The notes: generated by a model from the sequence alone, not told the origin. DNA of 64,000 bases from Putridiphycobacter sp965230195 (GCA_965230195.1 OZ245997.1:992001-1056000), one strand, 5' to 3'; shown: positions 1 through 12,239, numbered from the stretch's first letter. Translations and numbers: made by a program.

Positions 1-1067
1 TTTCCATCTCCAGCGCCTCTGTGACGGCCGAGGCCTCTTTCCTGAAAGGAAATCGTCAAATCTGGCGAAAGTGTGATTGTTCGCATTGCTTTGTGGCCTC
101 GACGACTCTGCGCTCTGCTTCCAATGCTCGCCGTGTCGATGCCATTTCTTGTGTCACTGCTTCTTTCTCTTCTTTGAGGACATCGATCTAGAGACGTATG
201 TGTGACACAAGAAGTGGCAACTGGACGCACACCTTCTCACGGTTGCTTATGGATTCTGCACTCTTTTCTTCTCTGAGCTGTGTGACGAGCTGCTGCTCTT
301 CTTCCACAGCAGTCTCAGCTGCATCGACGTCATCTCTATACTCAGATCACACAGTTTATGGCGTCGACGATCAAATGCACCACATACTGCAGCTTCAGGA
401 TATCGGCTGCCTTTTCGTCGAGCTCTTTGCGTAGACTGGCTTCCGTTTCCTACATACGTTTTGCAAAACGCTCAAAAAAGTGAGAAACGCATTCTCCACC
501 TCAGCTGTCTTTCCTCTTAGATATAAGAATCCACCCAAACCTCCAACAAGAAGAATGCCCAGAACATTCGCCAGACCACCAACAGTATTCTCCGATTTCT
601 CAGATTCAACTGTCTTTTCGGACAGCCGAGGCAACAGAACATCATCCTTCTTCGTATCGACAGATAGCAACCCAGGCGGCGGGGCAGCAGGTGTAGATGG
701 TGAGAAGTAGGGCGTCGGAGTTGTCTACCACGTCATCCTCAATACGAACATTCAGAAAGGAACACACCTACTCTTCTCGCTTTCTTCAGCTCGTTCTCCA
801 GTTGCTCGATCTTTGCCTTATCCACTTCCAATTGCACTGAAGGATCCAACGTCATCCGCGCTGTCTTCTCCTACAAAGCACATTCGGTTCGTAAAGGCCA
901 TCATCCCTTTGCTGCTCGCCGAGGACAACCTCTGTATTGGGAATCGTTGTCAGTCCTGGCAATGCAGGTTTCCCCGTCCGTTGGACGATGAGATCAGAGT
1001 ATTCATCGAACAAGTCGGCATGCGCCACAGATAGCTGCCCAGCCAACAACCATGCCTGAAGGATCAT
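1..1067 (-). CDS. Secretory-pathway coiled-coil membrane protein (partial, unidentified)
   Basis: I do not recognise the family. The reading begins at the ATG at 1067 with a classical signal peptide (MILQAWLLAGQLSVAHA, likely cleaved after AHA). Next come an acidic segment, a short coiled coil (around 850-775), an intron, then a Lys/Glu-rich stretch and a glycine-rich membrane segment (VLGILLVGGLGGFLYL) around 570-520. Downstream, two Glu/Lys/Gln-rich blocks (around 370-240 and 180-60) in shifted frames look like coiled-coil exons joined by short introns. The gene continues past the left edge, so the C-terminus is missing. By inference this is a type I membrane protein of the ER or a derived compartment with a cytosolic coiled coil. 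An upstream minus-strand reading frame (1412-1083) could be part of a longer leader. Exon joins are not proven. Confidence 0.4.
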
Positions 1068-1587
1068 GACATTTCCTGATCGTCAGACAGAGGCACCAAT
1101 GCTCAGAAGACCCACGAGGCCAGTCGCTGCGAAAACGTGCAGAAGAGAACGGGTCGGCAACGGCACCAAGGCCACGTTCGACGCGTCTCCCCTCTGCACA
1201 CGGTGATGGCCGTCCTCACACGCAGCGGCGTTCTGCGTCAACCGCCGAGCACTTCGTTCACTGAGCAGTCGCGATTCGCGTATCCTGGATCCTCTCTGTC
1301 GCAACGAGGGACCCGATGCCGTTTTCATGGGCATCCATCGCGGAGGACAGATGGCACAGCCTCTTCGGCCGATCCGCATCGACATCAAAACTTTTAATGC
1401 ACTCGATCGCATCTGGCTTTTGCTTTATGATCGATCCGGATCGATTCCAGGAGACAAATCCAATAAAAAGATCGATTGTTTATGCCACAGCTTGTCCGCA
1501 ATAACGTTTATCTGTTTGTAGATGTCATCGCATCGACTGGGTTCATTCTCGATCGTGCAAACTCGAGCAAGAGTGATGGCCTTTCCC
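1068..1587. other. Interval between two minus-strand genes, no clear gene
   Basis: This stretch lies upstream of the secretory coiled-coil gene and downstream of the MORC stop codon. A 109-codon minus-strand frame (1412-1083) ends in a hydrophobic run, but its amino-acid composition (Arg/Ser-rich) looks like chance. I see nothing else I can support, so it probably holds the promoter and 5' UTR of the left gene and the 3' UTR of MORC. Confidence 0.3.
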
Positions 1588-4500
1588 TTATTCTTGACCT
1601 TCACAGGAGTCTCTGTTGTCTTGCGTTGTGGACTTGAGACGCTTTGAAGGCGGATCTAGATCCACTTTCACCTCTTCGGAAAGATTTACGACCTCTAACG
1701 GCTCCTCATTTCCGGCGGAAACGAAGCCCCTCTTATGAGCATCTCGGGATGTAGGGGCCAACTGCAGGACGCCCAACTTCGGCGGTTTTGTCTTGAGAAA
1801 CTTCTCGACGACAGAAAGACCAATCTGAGCCAAATCTTCGCTTCCACCTTGGTTGCCATTTCTCATCAGACCTAAGATCATCGCATGTGCTCGTTCACGC
1901 AGAGCTTTCCTGCACAGTCACCGTCATGGCTCGCATCTGTCGATGCTGTTTGCTGCACCACCCATTGCTCAGACATTGCCTCTCGTACGACAGTGGTCGA
2001 CATTATTGCTGTATCCGAGCCTGCTTTGTTCTTTTCGTCCATCTCTGTCTGTCTCTCATCAAGGTTCATATCTTCAACGGTGTCCGGTGTATCTGTCGGC
2101 GCCGTTTTGCGTTTGTGTGTCCAGATGGTCTCTTCGTTCTCTTCTGTCAACTGTTTGTGCAATGCAGATGGCTGCGTCATGCAGACCGTCTGCTGTTTCG
2201 GCGAAGACAGTTGATCTGCTGTGTGACTGTCCTCTTCCACATCCATCGAGCCACTGAGATCAAGGCCCATGGCTTTCATTTCGGCCTGAATAAATTGTGG
2301 AATGGACCCGTTAAGGTTTCCTTCCACCTTAGACTTGGCAATAAAGAGCAGAGCTTGACGATGTCCTTTCACTTGCGTTGTACACATTCTTTTGAGTTCT
2401 CTTGCCGGATCAAGGACCTTGCTCATCGTCGTACCAAAGATCCTGCCAAGAACCAGCTGCGCATCTTCTTTGATTTCGTAGGAATTGCAAAACTCTTGAA
2501 CTGAATGCTGCAGCTGCGAGATCTGAGCAGCACAAAGAGAATAACATCATCTCCAACATCAACACCGTATACTTGTTGCTGCATTTCAAGCAAATACTTT
2601 GAAGGCGTTTTTTGAGGGACCTTGATTTTTGCCTCTTCTGTTTGGATGAGCGAAATCCTTGTTGGTACTCTTTCTGTCGATGTCCTAACGAGAGAAGGGT
2701 TTGCAGTTTTTGACGGCGTCGTTTCCGGAGTCTTTTCCAGTCCTGCGGGTGTCATCTCCTCTGTTTCTTTTCTATTGGACGTGAGAGGAAGATTCAACGA
2801 ATTTCGTACGTCTCCTGCCAGTTTATCAGCTTTGCTGGCCTGCGGATCCTCTGGAGTCGTCGATTCTGGCTTGATCGACGGCAGATGATCCTGGTAGCCG
2901 ACCAGGTGCGACTTCGTCCTCCAGTAATGCGGGACTTGTCGCTTCAGGTATTTCTCAAGCTTCTGCAACGGAGGCGTATTTTCAAAATCCTGTTCAGAAC
3001 AGAAAGGCAGCCAATACTCAGCGAGCTGCACAAATCAGAAGATGCGAGAGACTTGTTTGTCGTGAGCAGGTTCGACAAAATCCACTTGGAGAAAACCAAT
3101 GACACCCCTTCCCACACTCGATGCACTGGTATAGACTTTCCAAAAGGGCTTGATCAACCGATTGCGATGATAGACACAGAAGCCAGATACACTGGTATCT
3201 GGAGCTTCTACAGCAAATCCAACATAGACAGGAACAACGACAGGACCTTGAAACAGCATCACCCTGTCTATAGTTGCCGGTTCATGCTTGACCCTAATCG
3301 CACACCTTTGTTCTGCGATGCTGCTGTCTCATCTTTCGGGAGGGATCGCGGTCTGTAGTCATAGACGGCCACATGCTTCATTCCAGCCGTCACTGGTACG
3401 GGAATCACTTCTTTTCCGCGCACGATTATTTGAAATCTCTAAACCATGGGGCAGTTGTGGGTCACGGCAACACAAGGTAATGGATCTGCTGAACCTCTGG
3501 CCATGTTAGGTAGAGCATGGATACGTAAGAACGCAAGGAATGTCGATAAGAGTGGCAGCGTTTCATACCTTCATCCGATTTCTTCTTTCTGCCCGAAGCC
3601 TCGGGAACGTCATCTTCATGACCGCGCAGGAGAACATCGTGGACATCTGTGATGAAATCCAGTTCTGGCAGATTGTCAGATGTCTGCCATAAATTCCAGA
3701 TGTAAACACGCGTTCCCTATCCACACGCGCATTCAGCATCTCATGTCGCACAACGACAGCTGCATGCACTTGAGATGGCATACTGTCCAATTGCTTCCAG
3801 ATATCGGCTTCGGAAGCAAAGGGTCCCCATTCGCAGATCATATTCAGTTTACTCCTCCACTCACTCTCGTCACCTCTCGCCATTCTGTCATACACTGTTC
3901 ATCAAATTCCATCGACAAAGCCAAGGGGATCGTCTCTACTTTGTCCTTTCCTGAAGACTGTAATCCACAATGGGCACGACAACGTCTTGTGAATTCGTCT
4001 CGGTCAAGAATGTGTAGGAGAGCAATCCAACACTGCAGGTATGTGCCGATGCACTCTTTGTTAAAACCAGTGCATCGGCACCCAGTCTCATGGTCGACGT
4101 CTTAAAGCCATTACCATACTGTCCAATCATCTTCTTACCTGCATGGAATCGCTTATCTTCCTTGCATTTACTCAGGGAATGGCGAACCATGCTTTAATGA
4201 AAAGCCAAAAGACATGCAATTACGTATGGTTGAGGGATCCATACCCCCACCGTTATCTTCGACGAGCAACATGGGATTCTGAGGCCCATCGACGGGGTGA
4301 TTCACTTTGTCCACGTTGATATAGGTACATCCTGTCATATGCTCCTGCTTCAGGTGTATGTTTGTTCGGAAAAGGCGCCCGACCTGCCGTCACTTCGTCC
4401 ATACTGTTGTCGAGAAGCTCGACCAGAGCTCCGAGAGCCCACTTGTGACTGGTGGCGTTCGAGTGAAGGAAACGAGGATGAAGCCGTGCGTGGTCGAGTC

Positions 4501-4689
4501 CTGGCTGGGCGCTTCTCTGTGCCATTGCTTCGTCCGCCTCTGGAAGAAACTCCCCTGCCTGCCAGAACTGACGGGAAATGCGCGGCGTTCTGCCAGAAGA
4601 GACGCGTCAGGCGTCCATCAAGTGACCGAGTGGCCCTACTTGGCCGCACTCGACGCCGCTTCACCGTCATCGTTTCCTGCTGGCTCCAT
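1588..4689 (-). CDS. MORC: MORC family GHKL ATPase (plant-type microrchidia)
   Basis: MORC proteins are GHKL-type ATPases that clamp DNA and compact chromatin; in plants they act in gene silencing. Exon 1 (ATG at 4689) is joined by a 50 bp intron to SRQFWQAGEF, the motif that precedes the ATPase in plant MORCs. Then come FLHSNATSHKW and ELLDNSMDEV (N-box, Mg-ATP binding) near 4450, DNGGGMDP near 4260, IGQYGNGFKTSTMRLG near 4110, SVGLLSYTF near 4010, and the transducer-like part GFCVYHRNRLIKPFW and EPAHDKQ near 3170-3060. A conserved W/F-rich block follows (YWLPF, HYWRTKSHLVGYQDH) near 3010-2880. The C-terminal third is Ser/Thr/Glu-rich with a short basic patch (DPPSKRLK), reached through a probable 50 bp intron near 1905-1855. 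The ATPase core looks intact. No CW zinc finger is visible, as in plant MORCs. Exon borders are approximate. Confidence 0.85.
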
Positions 4690-4937
4690 TGCACGAGCTT
4701 TGTTTATCTTGCGAAATGACGTGTAGACATGACAGCGATGACAGCCCGTGAAGATGCAGATAAGATCATCTTGGCCATTCGGTGAGAAATGAAAGGATGA
4801 CTGGATAGTCAGATGAACATAGATGGCATCACAGAACGAAGGCTATTTATCAATGATGTGACTGCTGGCAACAAGGCATGCACGCCGGAGAGTAATGGTG
4901 GACGTGGATCTGAGGAAATGCGCCAGTTGATGTCCGA

Positions 4938-5935
4938 TCATGTGCACGAATGGAAAACGATGGGAGTGAATGGTTGGCTTCTCCACTGGTCTGCCTCATG
5001 CGTTGTGGAATTGATATCGGTCTCGATGGGACGTAGTTGTTGGGATCCAATGATAATCACTGTCTGGATTTCGACGCCAGATCGATTGCCACAGACATCC
5101 ACTCGCCTCTGATGCTTGAATGATGATCCCTGAAGAATGATTCGTGGCTTGAGTGCTGATGATCACTTTTGGTGCATCATTAAGGCGAATGCGTCTATCC
5201 AAACGCTCAAGAGTGTAGTAGAGTGTCTTGTTTTGTTGAATGGTTACTGTGACAAGATGGTTGGCCTTTGCTGGAAAGTTCGTCTACCATTCTACCTTGT
5301 GTGATGCGCCTTTCTAAGAATTGTGACGAATACTTAATTGTCTGGTTTGAAGCTGAGATTCTGGTGGATTGTCTGTTGCAACATGATGATGCAGGTGTTC
5401 TTCTACTGGATGGGCATCTGAAGTAATGCAACCAACTTCGCTGCTTGTGAATTCTTTCCTGTCCGAGCAAAGTCACCTTTGTTGGACGATCTTCAGGTGT
5501 TTTGCGAATGTGGGCAACATCGACTGCAGGAATCTCAAGCACAGCATCGACATCTTGCAGTGGACACCTGTCATAATGAAATGCACATCGAAAAAGCCTT
5601 GTCCGCACTCTCTGTGTTTTTTCTTCTGGTGCGTTCGACACAAATCATCGTACAGTGCTCAACGCTGGACGAAGGAGTTCAGGAACCATTGCTCAAGGAG
5701 GTGATTTCCATTCAGTTACGGGCGCTTTGTATTTCGTCGATTCGTGACGCTCGGCTAGGCGAGATACGCGACGCCGTGTTCAATGCGATGTCGTCTGAGA
5801 GATGGATGACGTTACGTCCTTCCGAGAGCGACTGTTCTCTATCGTCCAAGATAACCTATGTCTCTCGCTCTTGCACTCTCACCGTGTACGAATTCTCAAC
5901 GGATCCCTCGACATACCGTTCTTTCCACAAGTCTG
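4938..5935 (-). CDS. Unidentified multi-exon protein
   Basis: No family recognised. Consistent protein-like segments can be joined by GT-AG introns in frame: a charged start (DLWKERYVEGSVENSYT) near 5930; a block (SEGRNVIHLSDDIALNTASR) reached through a 51 bp intron; RTRLFRCAFHYDRCPLQDVD and PTKVTLLGQERIHKQ near 5600-5440; TLERLDRRIRLNDAPK near 5210-5170; and, after a 39 bp intron, VEIQTVIIIGSQQLRPIETD near 5070-5010, ending at a TGA at 4938. The alternation of hydrophobic and charged residues suggests a folded beta-rich protein. The start is unresolved: the upstream frame is closed by a stop just inside the HisC 3' end, so exon 1 may overlap HisC or use another frame. It sits between HisC and MORC on the same strand. 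Confidence 0.45.
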
Positions 5936-5946
5936 TCCGGTATTTT

Positions 5947-7570
5947 TCATCCCGTCATCTGCACAGCCTTTCTGTTCAGTGCGGCCAGCAATGCATCTGT
6001 GTGCTCCGGTTTGCCCACAGAGATTCTGACATAGCCTCTTAGCAGAGGCGTATCGAAATAGCGAATCAAGATGCCCTGTTGATAGAGATCATCTTTTAGA
6101 TCTCTGGCATTCACGCCATTTATCACCTAATCATCGTTATCTCAACAGTAAACGATGGACGGTTTGTATGGGCTAACCTTGCACAAGATGAAGTTAGATT
6201 CTGAGGGAAAGGGTTGCAAGAAGGGGACAGCATTCAGTTTGTCATATAGGCGTTGTCGCTCATCCACAATGAGCTGTCTCGTTTTCTGCACGCCCTTTCG
6301 GACATCGAGGAGCCAAAGGGTGGTAGAAATCTCACTGTCATGTACTCTGCGTTAGAGAGCGCTGCACAAGCGGCGACCTCTGCCGCAACCGACACATTGT
6401 ACGGCTGCTTTGCCCTCCACAGATAAGAGACGAGATCAAGGGGAAAAGCACCATAGCCCACACGCATTCCCGCAAGAGCTGCATGGCAATTGCCAATACG
6501 TACAGAAGGAAAGCGGCGAAGCAGAGGACAATGACCTGCACATTTGCTGAAGGTCCGAAGAACAACGAGGTTTGGATGGTTGGGGACCCAAGTGATGTGC
6601 GACGGTGTGTCCGTGAATTCCTGATAGGCTTCATCCAATACCACCAACACTGGAAGATCGAGAACGGCACGGAGGTCCTCTTCGCAAATGCAGCTTCCAT
6701 CTGGGTTGTTTGGACTCGTGAGGAATACTGCCTTCGGTTGCTCTCGCAATACAGCTTCCCTGTGATTCCACATCAGCAGCTGTCAGTCGTCGACATCTAA
6801 ATCGAGAGACAACGACTGGATAGCGGGAACATTGATACGAAAGTCAGCGTGGCGTTCAATCTCGATGATGCGGCCATTGTTGAGTTTAACATCGAACGCA
6901 TACATGATGAACGTCGGCGGGCAGTCCACAATACAGTCACCGTCATCCAGTAGACATCGTAACAGCAGATCGATCAGTTCGTCAGCACCGCAGCCGACCT
7001 GCGCGATGAGGCACAGCTCAATCGACTGGCCGATCAACGGCCGCTCACCAGGAGATACTCCATGGGGACGTTCACCCATTCGGCAAGCGCTTTTCTGAGT
7101 TTACGTGTTTCGGGGTCGGGATAGATGTGACCGAATGGCATGGTCTCGAGTGCCGTGAACACTTCCGGTGGCGGTCCGTAGAGATTCTCATTGGCATCCA
7201 GCTTGACGACATCTTTGATCGGTGTGCCAATGCGCTCGGCAACGATTTCAAAGGGCTCGATAGGAGTGTAGGGTTTTAGCTGTACGATGTGTCGTCGCAG
7301 GGATTTTTCGATGGCGAACGGACGCACGCTCTGCGACATGGCACAGATCTTGCGTCGTTTTGCCGGAAGCCGTTGACGTAACGTCGCCACTCGCGTTTTC
7401 AGCATCTCTCCTGCTTTCTTACGACAAGCGTAGCTTTTCCCTTTGCCGCATTCAAAAACCAACGGAAAGCGGCGCGTCGCGCAACCTATCGAACACTGGG
7501 ATCTTCCAGCAGATCCGGCAAAGGACAGACCGAAGAGCCCTGGCGCGGTTTGGACAATTAGCGCCTTCAT
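5947..7570 (-). CDS. HISC: Histidinol-phosphate aminotransferase, probably plastid-targeted
   Basis: This PLP enzyme converts imidazole-acetol phosphate to histidinol phosphate in histidine synthesis. The ATG at 7570 opens a basic, Ser/Ala/Arg-rich leader of about 90 residues that looks like a transit peptide. The enzyme then begins with the diagnostic KLDANENLYGPPPEV, YPDPETRKLRKALAEW and, after a short intron, VGCGADELIDLLLRC. The PLP-fold motifs follow: FLTSPNNPDGS, VVLDEAYQEF, LRTFSK (Schiff-base lysine) and, after an intron, LAGMRVGYG. The last exons read SNFILCKV, then GYVRISVGKPEHTDALLAAL, stop at 5947. All key residues are present, so it should be active. A histidine pathway in the plastid is normal for algae and plants. 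Confidence 0.93.
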
Positions 7571-8171
7571 GAAAAGAGACAGACGAAATTCGTGAACTTA
7601 GAACGCGTGCGTTGACAACACTCGCCGCCGAGTTTCTGCGCCTCGTATGGGGAACACGGTGAAGTTGTGCTCCTAGACAAAGGACATGCGTTTTCGCTAT
7701 GCTTCTAAATCCAGTGCTAAAGTACTAGAGTCGGTCCACTCACTAGTAGACGAGTACAACCGTCGTCCAGTCTCACACTTATGAACCTCGGATGATGATA
7801 TACTAATTAAAAACATTCATTGCTCGAGCACCGATCAATACAGAGGACGCAGTCTGGCTTCTCAAATCTACGAATCTAGAAAAATGCACACACACGCACA
7901 CGCACATGAGAGAAGGTGTATCCCGTTATTTTTAACGGAGACCACAGTTTTCTTCTCTTTCTATAGATCACTGGAGAGCGATACTGCCACAACAGCCATT
8001 TTTGAAACATATCTTGCACTCAAGTCGCATACACGCTCATAGAATTTCCAAAGTAAGTGCACTTGTTTGATGATATGGTATTTAGATTGCACTAATCAAG
8101 TTGATAAAATAGCCAACAAGACTGCTCAGAATCTTGAACGTCCGGTCAGTCCTCTGTGGCGGATTCAGCTT
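7571..8171. other. Intergenic stretch with HisC promoter and LRR-gene 3' UTR
   Basis: About 600 bp without a credible reading frame between the HisC start codon and the F-box/LRR stop codon, both on the minus strand. It contains a short CA-rich microsatellite around 7885-7906. It presumably carries the HisC promoter next to 7570. No tRNA or snRNA signature was seen. Confidence 0.5.
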
Positions 8172-9419
8172 TTAATAATGATCAAAGTGATTTCTCACGA
8201 TCTCTGTGTTTACTTCTTTGAGGTTGGATATGGATGCGAGTGCTTTTATTCCTGCTTCTGTGACGCAGGTCAGCCCAATATCCAACCTCTCTAAATTTGA
8301 TAACGGTCTCAGCATTTCCAGATCCGAATCTCCAATGTGCGTTCCGTTCAGATTCAGCGATTTCAGTGAATGGAGCTCCGATATGTGATCCAGAGAACAG
8401 ACGTCTGAGAGTCCAGCTCCGTGCGATATATCCAGCGAAAGGAGATCTGACATACCAGAAAGATGCTCAACCGTCGCATCTCCGATGCAGGCATCTTTGA
8501 GACTCAGATGACGGAGATTGGTTAAACGCGAAAAATCCTGGACACTGTCATCAGTGACATCGGTCGCACCCAGATCCAGGAACGTCAAATTGGACAGCAA
8601 ATCGATCTGTTTTGTATCGTAAATGGCAAAGTGCGTCCACGGTAGACTGAGATGTCGCAGACGTGTCAAACGCTTCAGAAAATAGAGATCAGGTATGTAG
8701 AGAGTGATGCTCGAGAGACAGAGCGTCTCGAGACCGGTCAATACGGATAGATTCTCAAGTACATCCGTGGACATATCAAATCTCAGTTCCAGATGCTTGA
8801 GGCTGTGAATCTTGGATACGCTTTCCACACAACAATCCCCACCGAATTCTACTTTCTCTACGTCTATGTATCTCATGCACAGCTTCGTCAATTGTGTCAA
8901 CTGCGTCAACGCACTCAGCGCCTCGGAACAGTTTTTTGTCAGAGTGATATCTGCAACGGACAGTTCTGTCAGTGAGTGACAGCGACCAATCGAAATCAAG
9001 GAGTCATTGCTGAGCTTCATCCCTTGGATGCTCAGAAATCGTAGAGCCGTAACGAGATTCAACTGTCGCATATCACAGTAGTGTGTCTCGTCCATGTGCT
9101 CCACCGTCAGATGCTCAAGGTGAAGGAACTTGGAGAATAATCGAGTGGGAATGGAAGACATCGATGTCAAACACAACGTCCTTATCGAGGAATCAATAGA
9201 TGTCCGCCAATGACGATTGAGGCTTCTCAAGGGGCTCAATTCATGTAGCGTCATGAAAGAGACAATGCGTCCGATGGTCTCCTGCGGTAGTGTGGCCCAA
9301 AGCTCATGCTGTACAGCAAACAGTGTCCGAAAGTGAAAAGACGTGTGCGGGTGTACTGGCCGGACAAGGATGGGAGGGGGGAGGTCGGGTGCGACAACGG
9401 GAGTCGATCTAACGAACAC
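8172..9419 (-). CDS. F-box / leucine-rich-repeat protein
   Basis: After a proline-rich N-terminus, residues roughly 38-75 (LWATLPQETIGRIVSFMTL, then SLNRHWR) fit an F-box, the SKP1-binding module of SCF ubiquitin ligases. The remaining 330 or so residues are regular leucine-rich repeats of the AMN1/FBXL type (for example LSSITLYIPDLYFLKRLTRL and LRHLSLKDACIGDATVEHLS), about a dozen units running to the C-terminus. The likely role is a substrate receptor, with the LRR solenoid binding a target. The first codon of the long frame is GTG and an in-frame stop lies just upstream, so a small first exon probably sits between 9420 and 9600 (an intron acceptor TTCGTTAG precedes the frame). The F-box is divergent, so a plain LRR protein is the alternative. 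Confidence 0.75.
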   Translation of the reverse strand: MFVRSTPVVAPDLPPPILVRPVHPHTSFHFRTLFAVQHELWATLPQETIGRIVSFMTLHELSPLRSLNRHWRTSIDSSIRTLCLTSMSSIPTRLFSKFLHLEHLTVEHMDETHYCDMRQLNLVTALRFLSIQGMKLSNDSLISIGRCHSLTELSVADITLTKNCSEALSALTQLTQLTKLCMRYIDVEKVEFGGDCCVESVSKIHSLKHLELRFDMSTDVLENLSVLTGLETLCLSSITLYIPDLYFLKRLTRLRHLSLPWTHFAIYDTKQIDLLSNLTFLDLGATDVTDDSVQDFSRLTNLRHLSLKDACIGDATVEHLSGMSDLLSLDISHGAGLSDVCSLDHISELHSLKSLNLNGTHIGDSDLEMLRPLSNLERLDIGLTCVTEAGIKALASISNLKEVNTEIVRNHFDHY

Positions 9420-9942
9420 AGACGTTTACATGCGACGCCGATGTTGAGCCGTGCCAAACGACGCGGAACACACCGCACCGAGTCGTACCTCTCCACAGAG
9501 GGTCGATGTTTTGCCGCGTCCGATATGTCTCGACATGTGAAACGCGAAAAGGACTCGGCCGAGAAGTACGTCGTATGCATGTGTGGTTGTTTTGCAAATC
9601 AGCAGAATAGCGAGAATGTGTCACGGATGACTGGATGTGCCACGAAAGCGATGAAACAGACAGATGCGCGTCAGATCCGAACGAAACGGTTAACAGACGT
9701 GCATCGACCGAAATCCATTTGTTAAATGGCCATTGGTGTTACAACCCGGTTTCAGTTCACCCACCTTATGTACTGGATCACATCATCCCTTTTATCATGT
9801 GCTCCATCTGTCCAAAATATCACCCAGGGAAATGATGGTAAGACGATGAAGAATATACAGGCAAAACGACTTCCACCCACCCTTTTGACTTGTTTAATAG
9901 CAATGCGAGCGACAATTGAATCAAAAGAAAGGCTTTGGAGAT
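9420..9942. other. Interval upstream of the F-box/LRR gene
   Basis: Holds the probable first exon and promoter of the LRR gene (9420-9600) and the 3' UTR of the PIN-domain gene. The frames seen here in the plus direction are Arg/Thr-rich and look like antisense shadows. Nothing else supported. Confidence 0.35.
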
Positions 9943-12188
9943 CTAAGGCTTGCTATGATGACCTCTTCGTTTGGATCTCTGGTCGGGATGTGGAGGTGGA
10001 GGTGGCAGTGGGTAATGAATAGGCAGAGGTGCCAGAAGAGGAGGACGGAAACAGCTCGGCGGACATCCTGCTGTGTGAGGCGGAAGGAGAACGGTTGGTG
10101 GATGGACAAACGGCGGCGGAGGTGCCGCCATCTCGCATAAGAGATGCGGCGGATGGTAGACAGCCAATGGCATCTCCCACACTCGTGGAAGCATCACGCT
10201 TTCCATCTCTAGTGGATGCATAGGGTGGACGTGTGGCATCAGCAGTGTGCCAGTGGAACCCTCATGCACACCATCGAGGAAAGCGGAACGGGCCATCATT
10301 CTTGATGTCGCCTCAGTGAGAAACCTCCAGGCGGTTTTGCCATCTATATTGCATTCCTGTCTCGGAAGATGGGAAATGTTCGAACAAACATCGCGCAAAA
10401 CTCCTGCAAACATATTCATCAACCTCAGACAGAGCATGGTAAACTCCATAAGCACAGGGAAGTGTGGACAAGGGCCGGATAAAATCCTACATGCATACAC
10501 GTCTGAGACGAGATCGAGAGGAAAGGGGGTGGCGAACATGGCAGTTCGGTTAAGGTGCTGGAGGTGACCAAGCATCGCCGTTGGCAGATATGCCTGCTTG
10601 GATTCTAATGCACAGATGATGTCCTTCATACACCACACAGGTCGGCCGCTGAGATGTCGAAACCAATCAGAAAATCGCGCTTGAAGCCAAAATTGAACAG
10701 CTGGGCCAAAATGTATCTCCATGGCTCTCACAGTCTCCCTAAAGAATCCCCGAACCCATTGTTCCATTCGATGCACCGGTGGCTCGGAGGCAATGACTCC
10801 AGTGTGTCTCTGGCCTTCGTTTCGGTGCACATCTGAATGGAGTCGGCCGGAAGTCAGGGTCTGTTCGCTGTGAATGCTCGTCGGTGTCTGTTCGTCACAA
10901 TCGACACTCAAAATGAGTCCCTCAAACTCTGAAGTGATCGCTGGGGGCTTTTGCTGGGGCATGCCTGCGAGGATCGTGTTCTCTTTGGGGTCGACGACGT
11001 CCAAGATTCTTTTCTTGAATCCGGTGGATCGGGAAAAACTCCCTTCAGAGTTTGTCATGATACTCTTGAGTCCCAGAACAGCTTTTGCTCTTTTGAGCAG
11101 CTTTATGGATCGCTCGACAGCGGAGAGCATCGAATCGGCTTTGTCCGGAATGCAATCGCCAGGACAAGATGCGATTCCATGCATCGCTGCGTCTGCCATC
11201 AGTTCCCAGTCATCACTCAACAGCAGGACAATACGTCCATGACTATTCTCTGGAAACAAGGTTTGTCGAATCACTGCCAAGCAGCTCAATAAAATTACAC
11301 TACTGATGGAACGCATCCTCAGTGTTGTCTGTAGTTGCAGACTCGCCTCAAATTCCTGACGACGTTCCATCGAAAAAACGTCTGCGGCTAGTTCTCGTTC
11401 CTCAAGTATCTTCGACTGCGCAATACGTGCCAGCGTTGAAATGGGATGGAAATGGCCATTGGCATGTTCTGTGAACTGCGTTTCTGCCAACATCTGAATC
11501 TCTTTGATCACGACCCATGGAATATAATAGGAACAATCAAATGGCAAATTGCCGATCCCTTGCTTCATCTTCTTGTATCGTTGATAGAAGAGACTGATTC
11601 TGTTGAGCAAAATACTGGTATCCACCACAAAAATCACTCTTGCTTTCGCGTTGGCGGCCATTCCACCCATCTCCAACTGAGGAAGGCGAATCGACGAATC
11701 CTGCATCAGATGTCGTTCAAGCTATCAGAAGAGCAGATTTAATAACCGTTCGGTGAAACATATGAGATCTGGTCACACTTGGTCGGTATTTTTCTCTCTG
11801 TGCTGTGCTAAGATATTGGCGAGATCTTCGTTGGATGACTTCTCGGCAAGAAGCATTGCACTTGGCGGATCCATCCACAGACCGGAGCTCTGGACTGTGG
11901 CACACATCACGGCAAACTCCGCAATGCGTTGCCGCAGTTGAAGGCAGGAATGAGGACATGGCACAATTCTGCCAGCAAATTCCTGTCGAATATACTTCCA
12001 CACTTCATCTGTATTCCTCAGATCTGTCGCCCATACATACATAACATCTCTGCATCCTCACGTCATTTCAGTGAAGACAAGTGCATACCCTGGACGCCAG
12101 TTTCCGCGAGGAGTTGCTTGAGATTGCGTGTAAGAGCTTGACGGCTGCCATAGAAGTCGATTAAATACACACGCTTCCCAAAATGCAT
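9943..12188 (-). CDS. SWT1: SWT1-like PIN-domain endoribonuclease
   Basis: The main exon (11706-9943, about 585 residues) starts with a PIN nuclease domain: VIFVVDTSILLN (first catalytic Asp), WVVIKEIQML, and LLLSDDWELMADA (later acidic residues). The C-terminal half has Trp/Phe/His-rich helices that fit the helical region following PIN in SWT1, the nuclear endonuclease that clears defective mRNPs at nuclear pores. The tail is Pro/His-rich. Directly upstream, two exons (12188 to about 12090 and 12042-11773), joined by an intron of about 41 bp, encode 124 residues that splice in phase (76 bp intron ending in GATGCAG) onto the PIN exon. I therefore read one gene of about 710 residues with an N-terminal extension of unknown fold. 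The alternative is two separate genes. Confidence 0.6.
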
Positions 12189-12239
12189 GGTTATGGAACG
12201 AAACTACAGCATGTCTGTTAGACGCGCTCAAACAGATCA

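Noticed and set aside
1878..1905. Possible 27 bp intron (GTGAACG to GATCTTAG) near the MORC C-terminus
   Set aside because: Removing it does not restore frame; a 50 bp intron starting further upstream (GTGACTG) with the same acceptor does.
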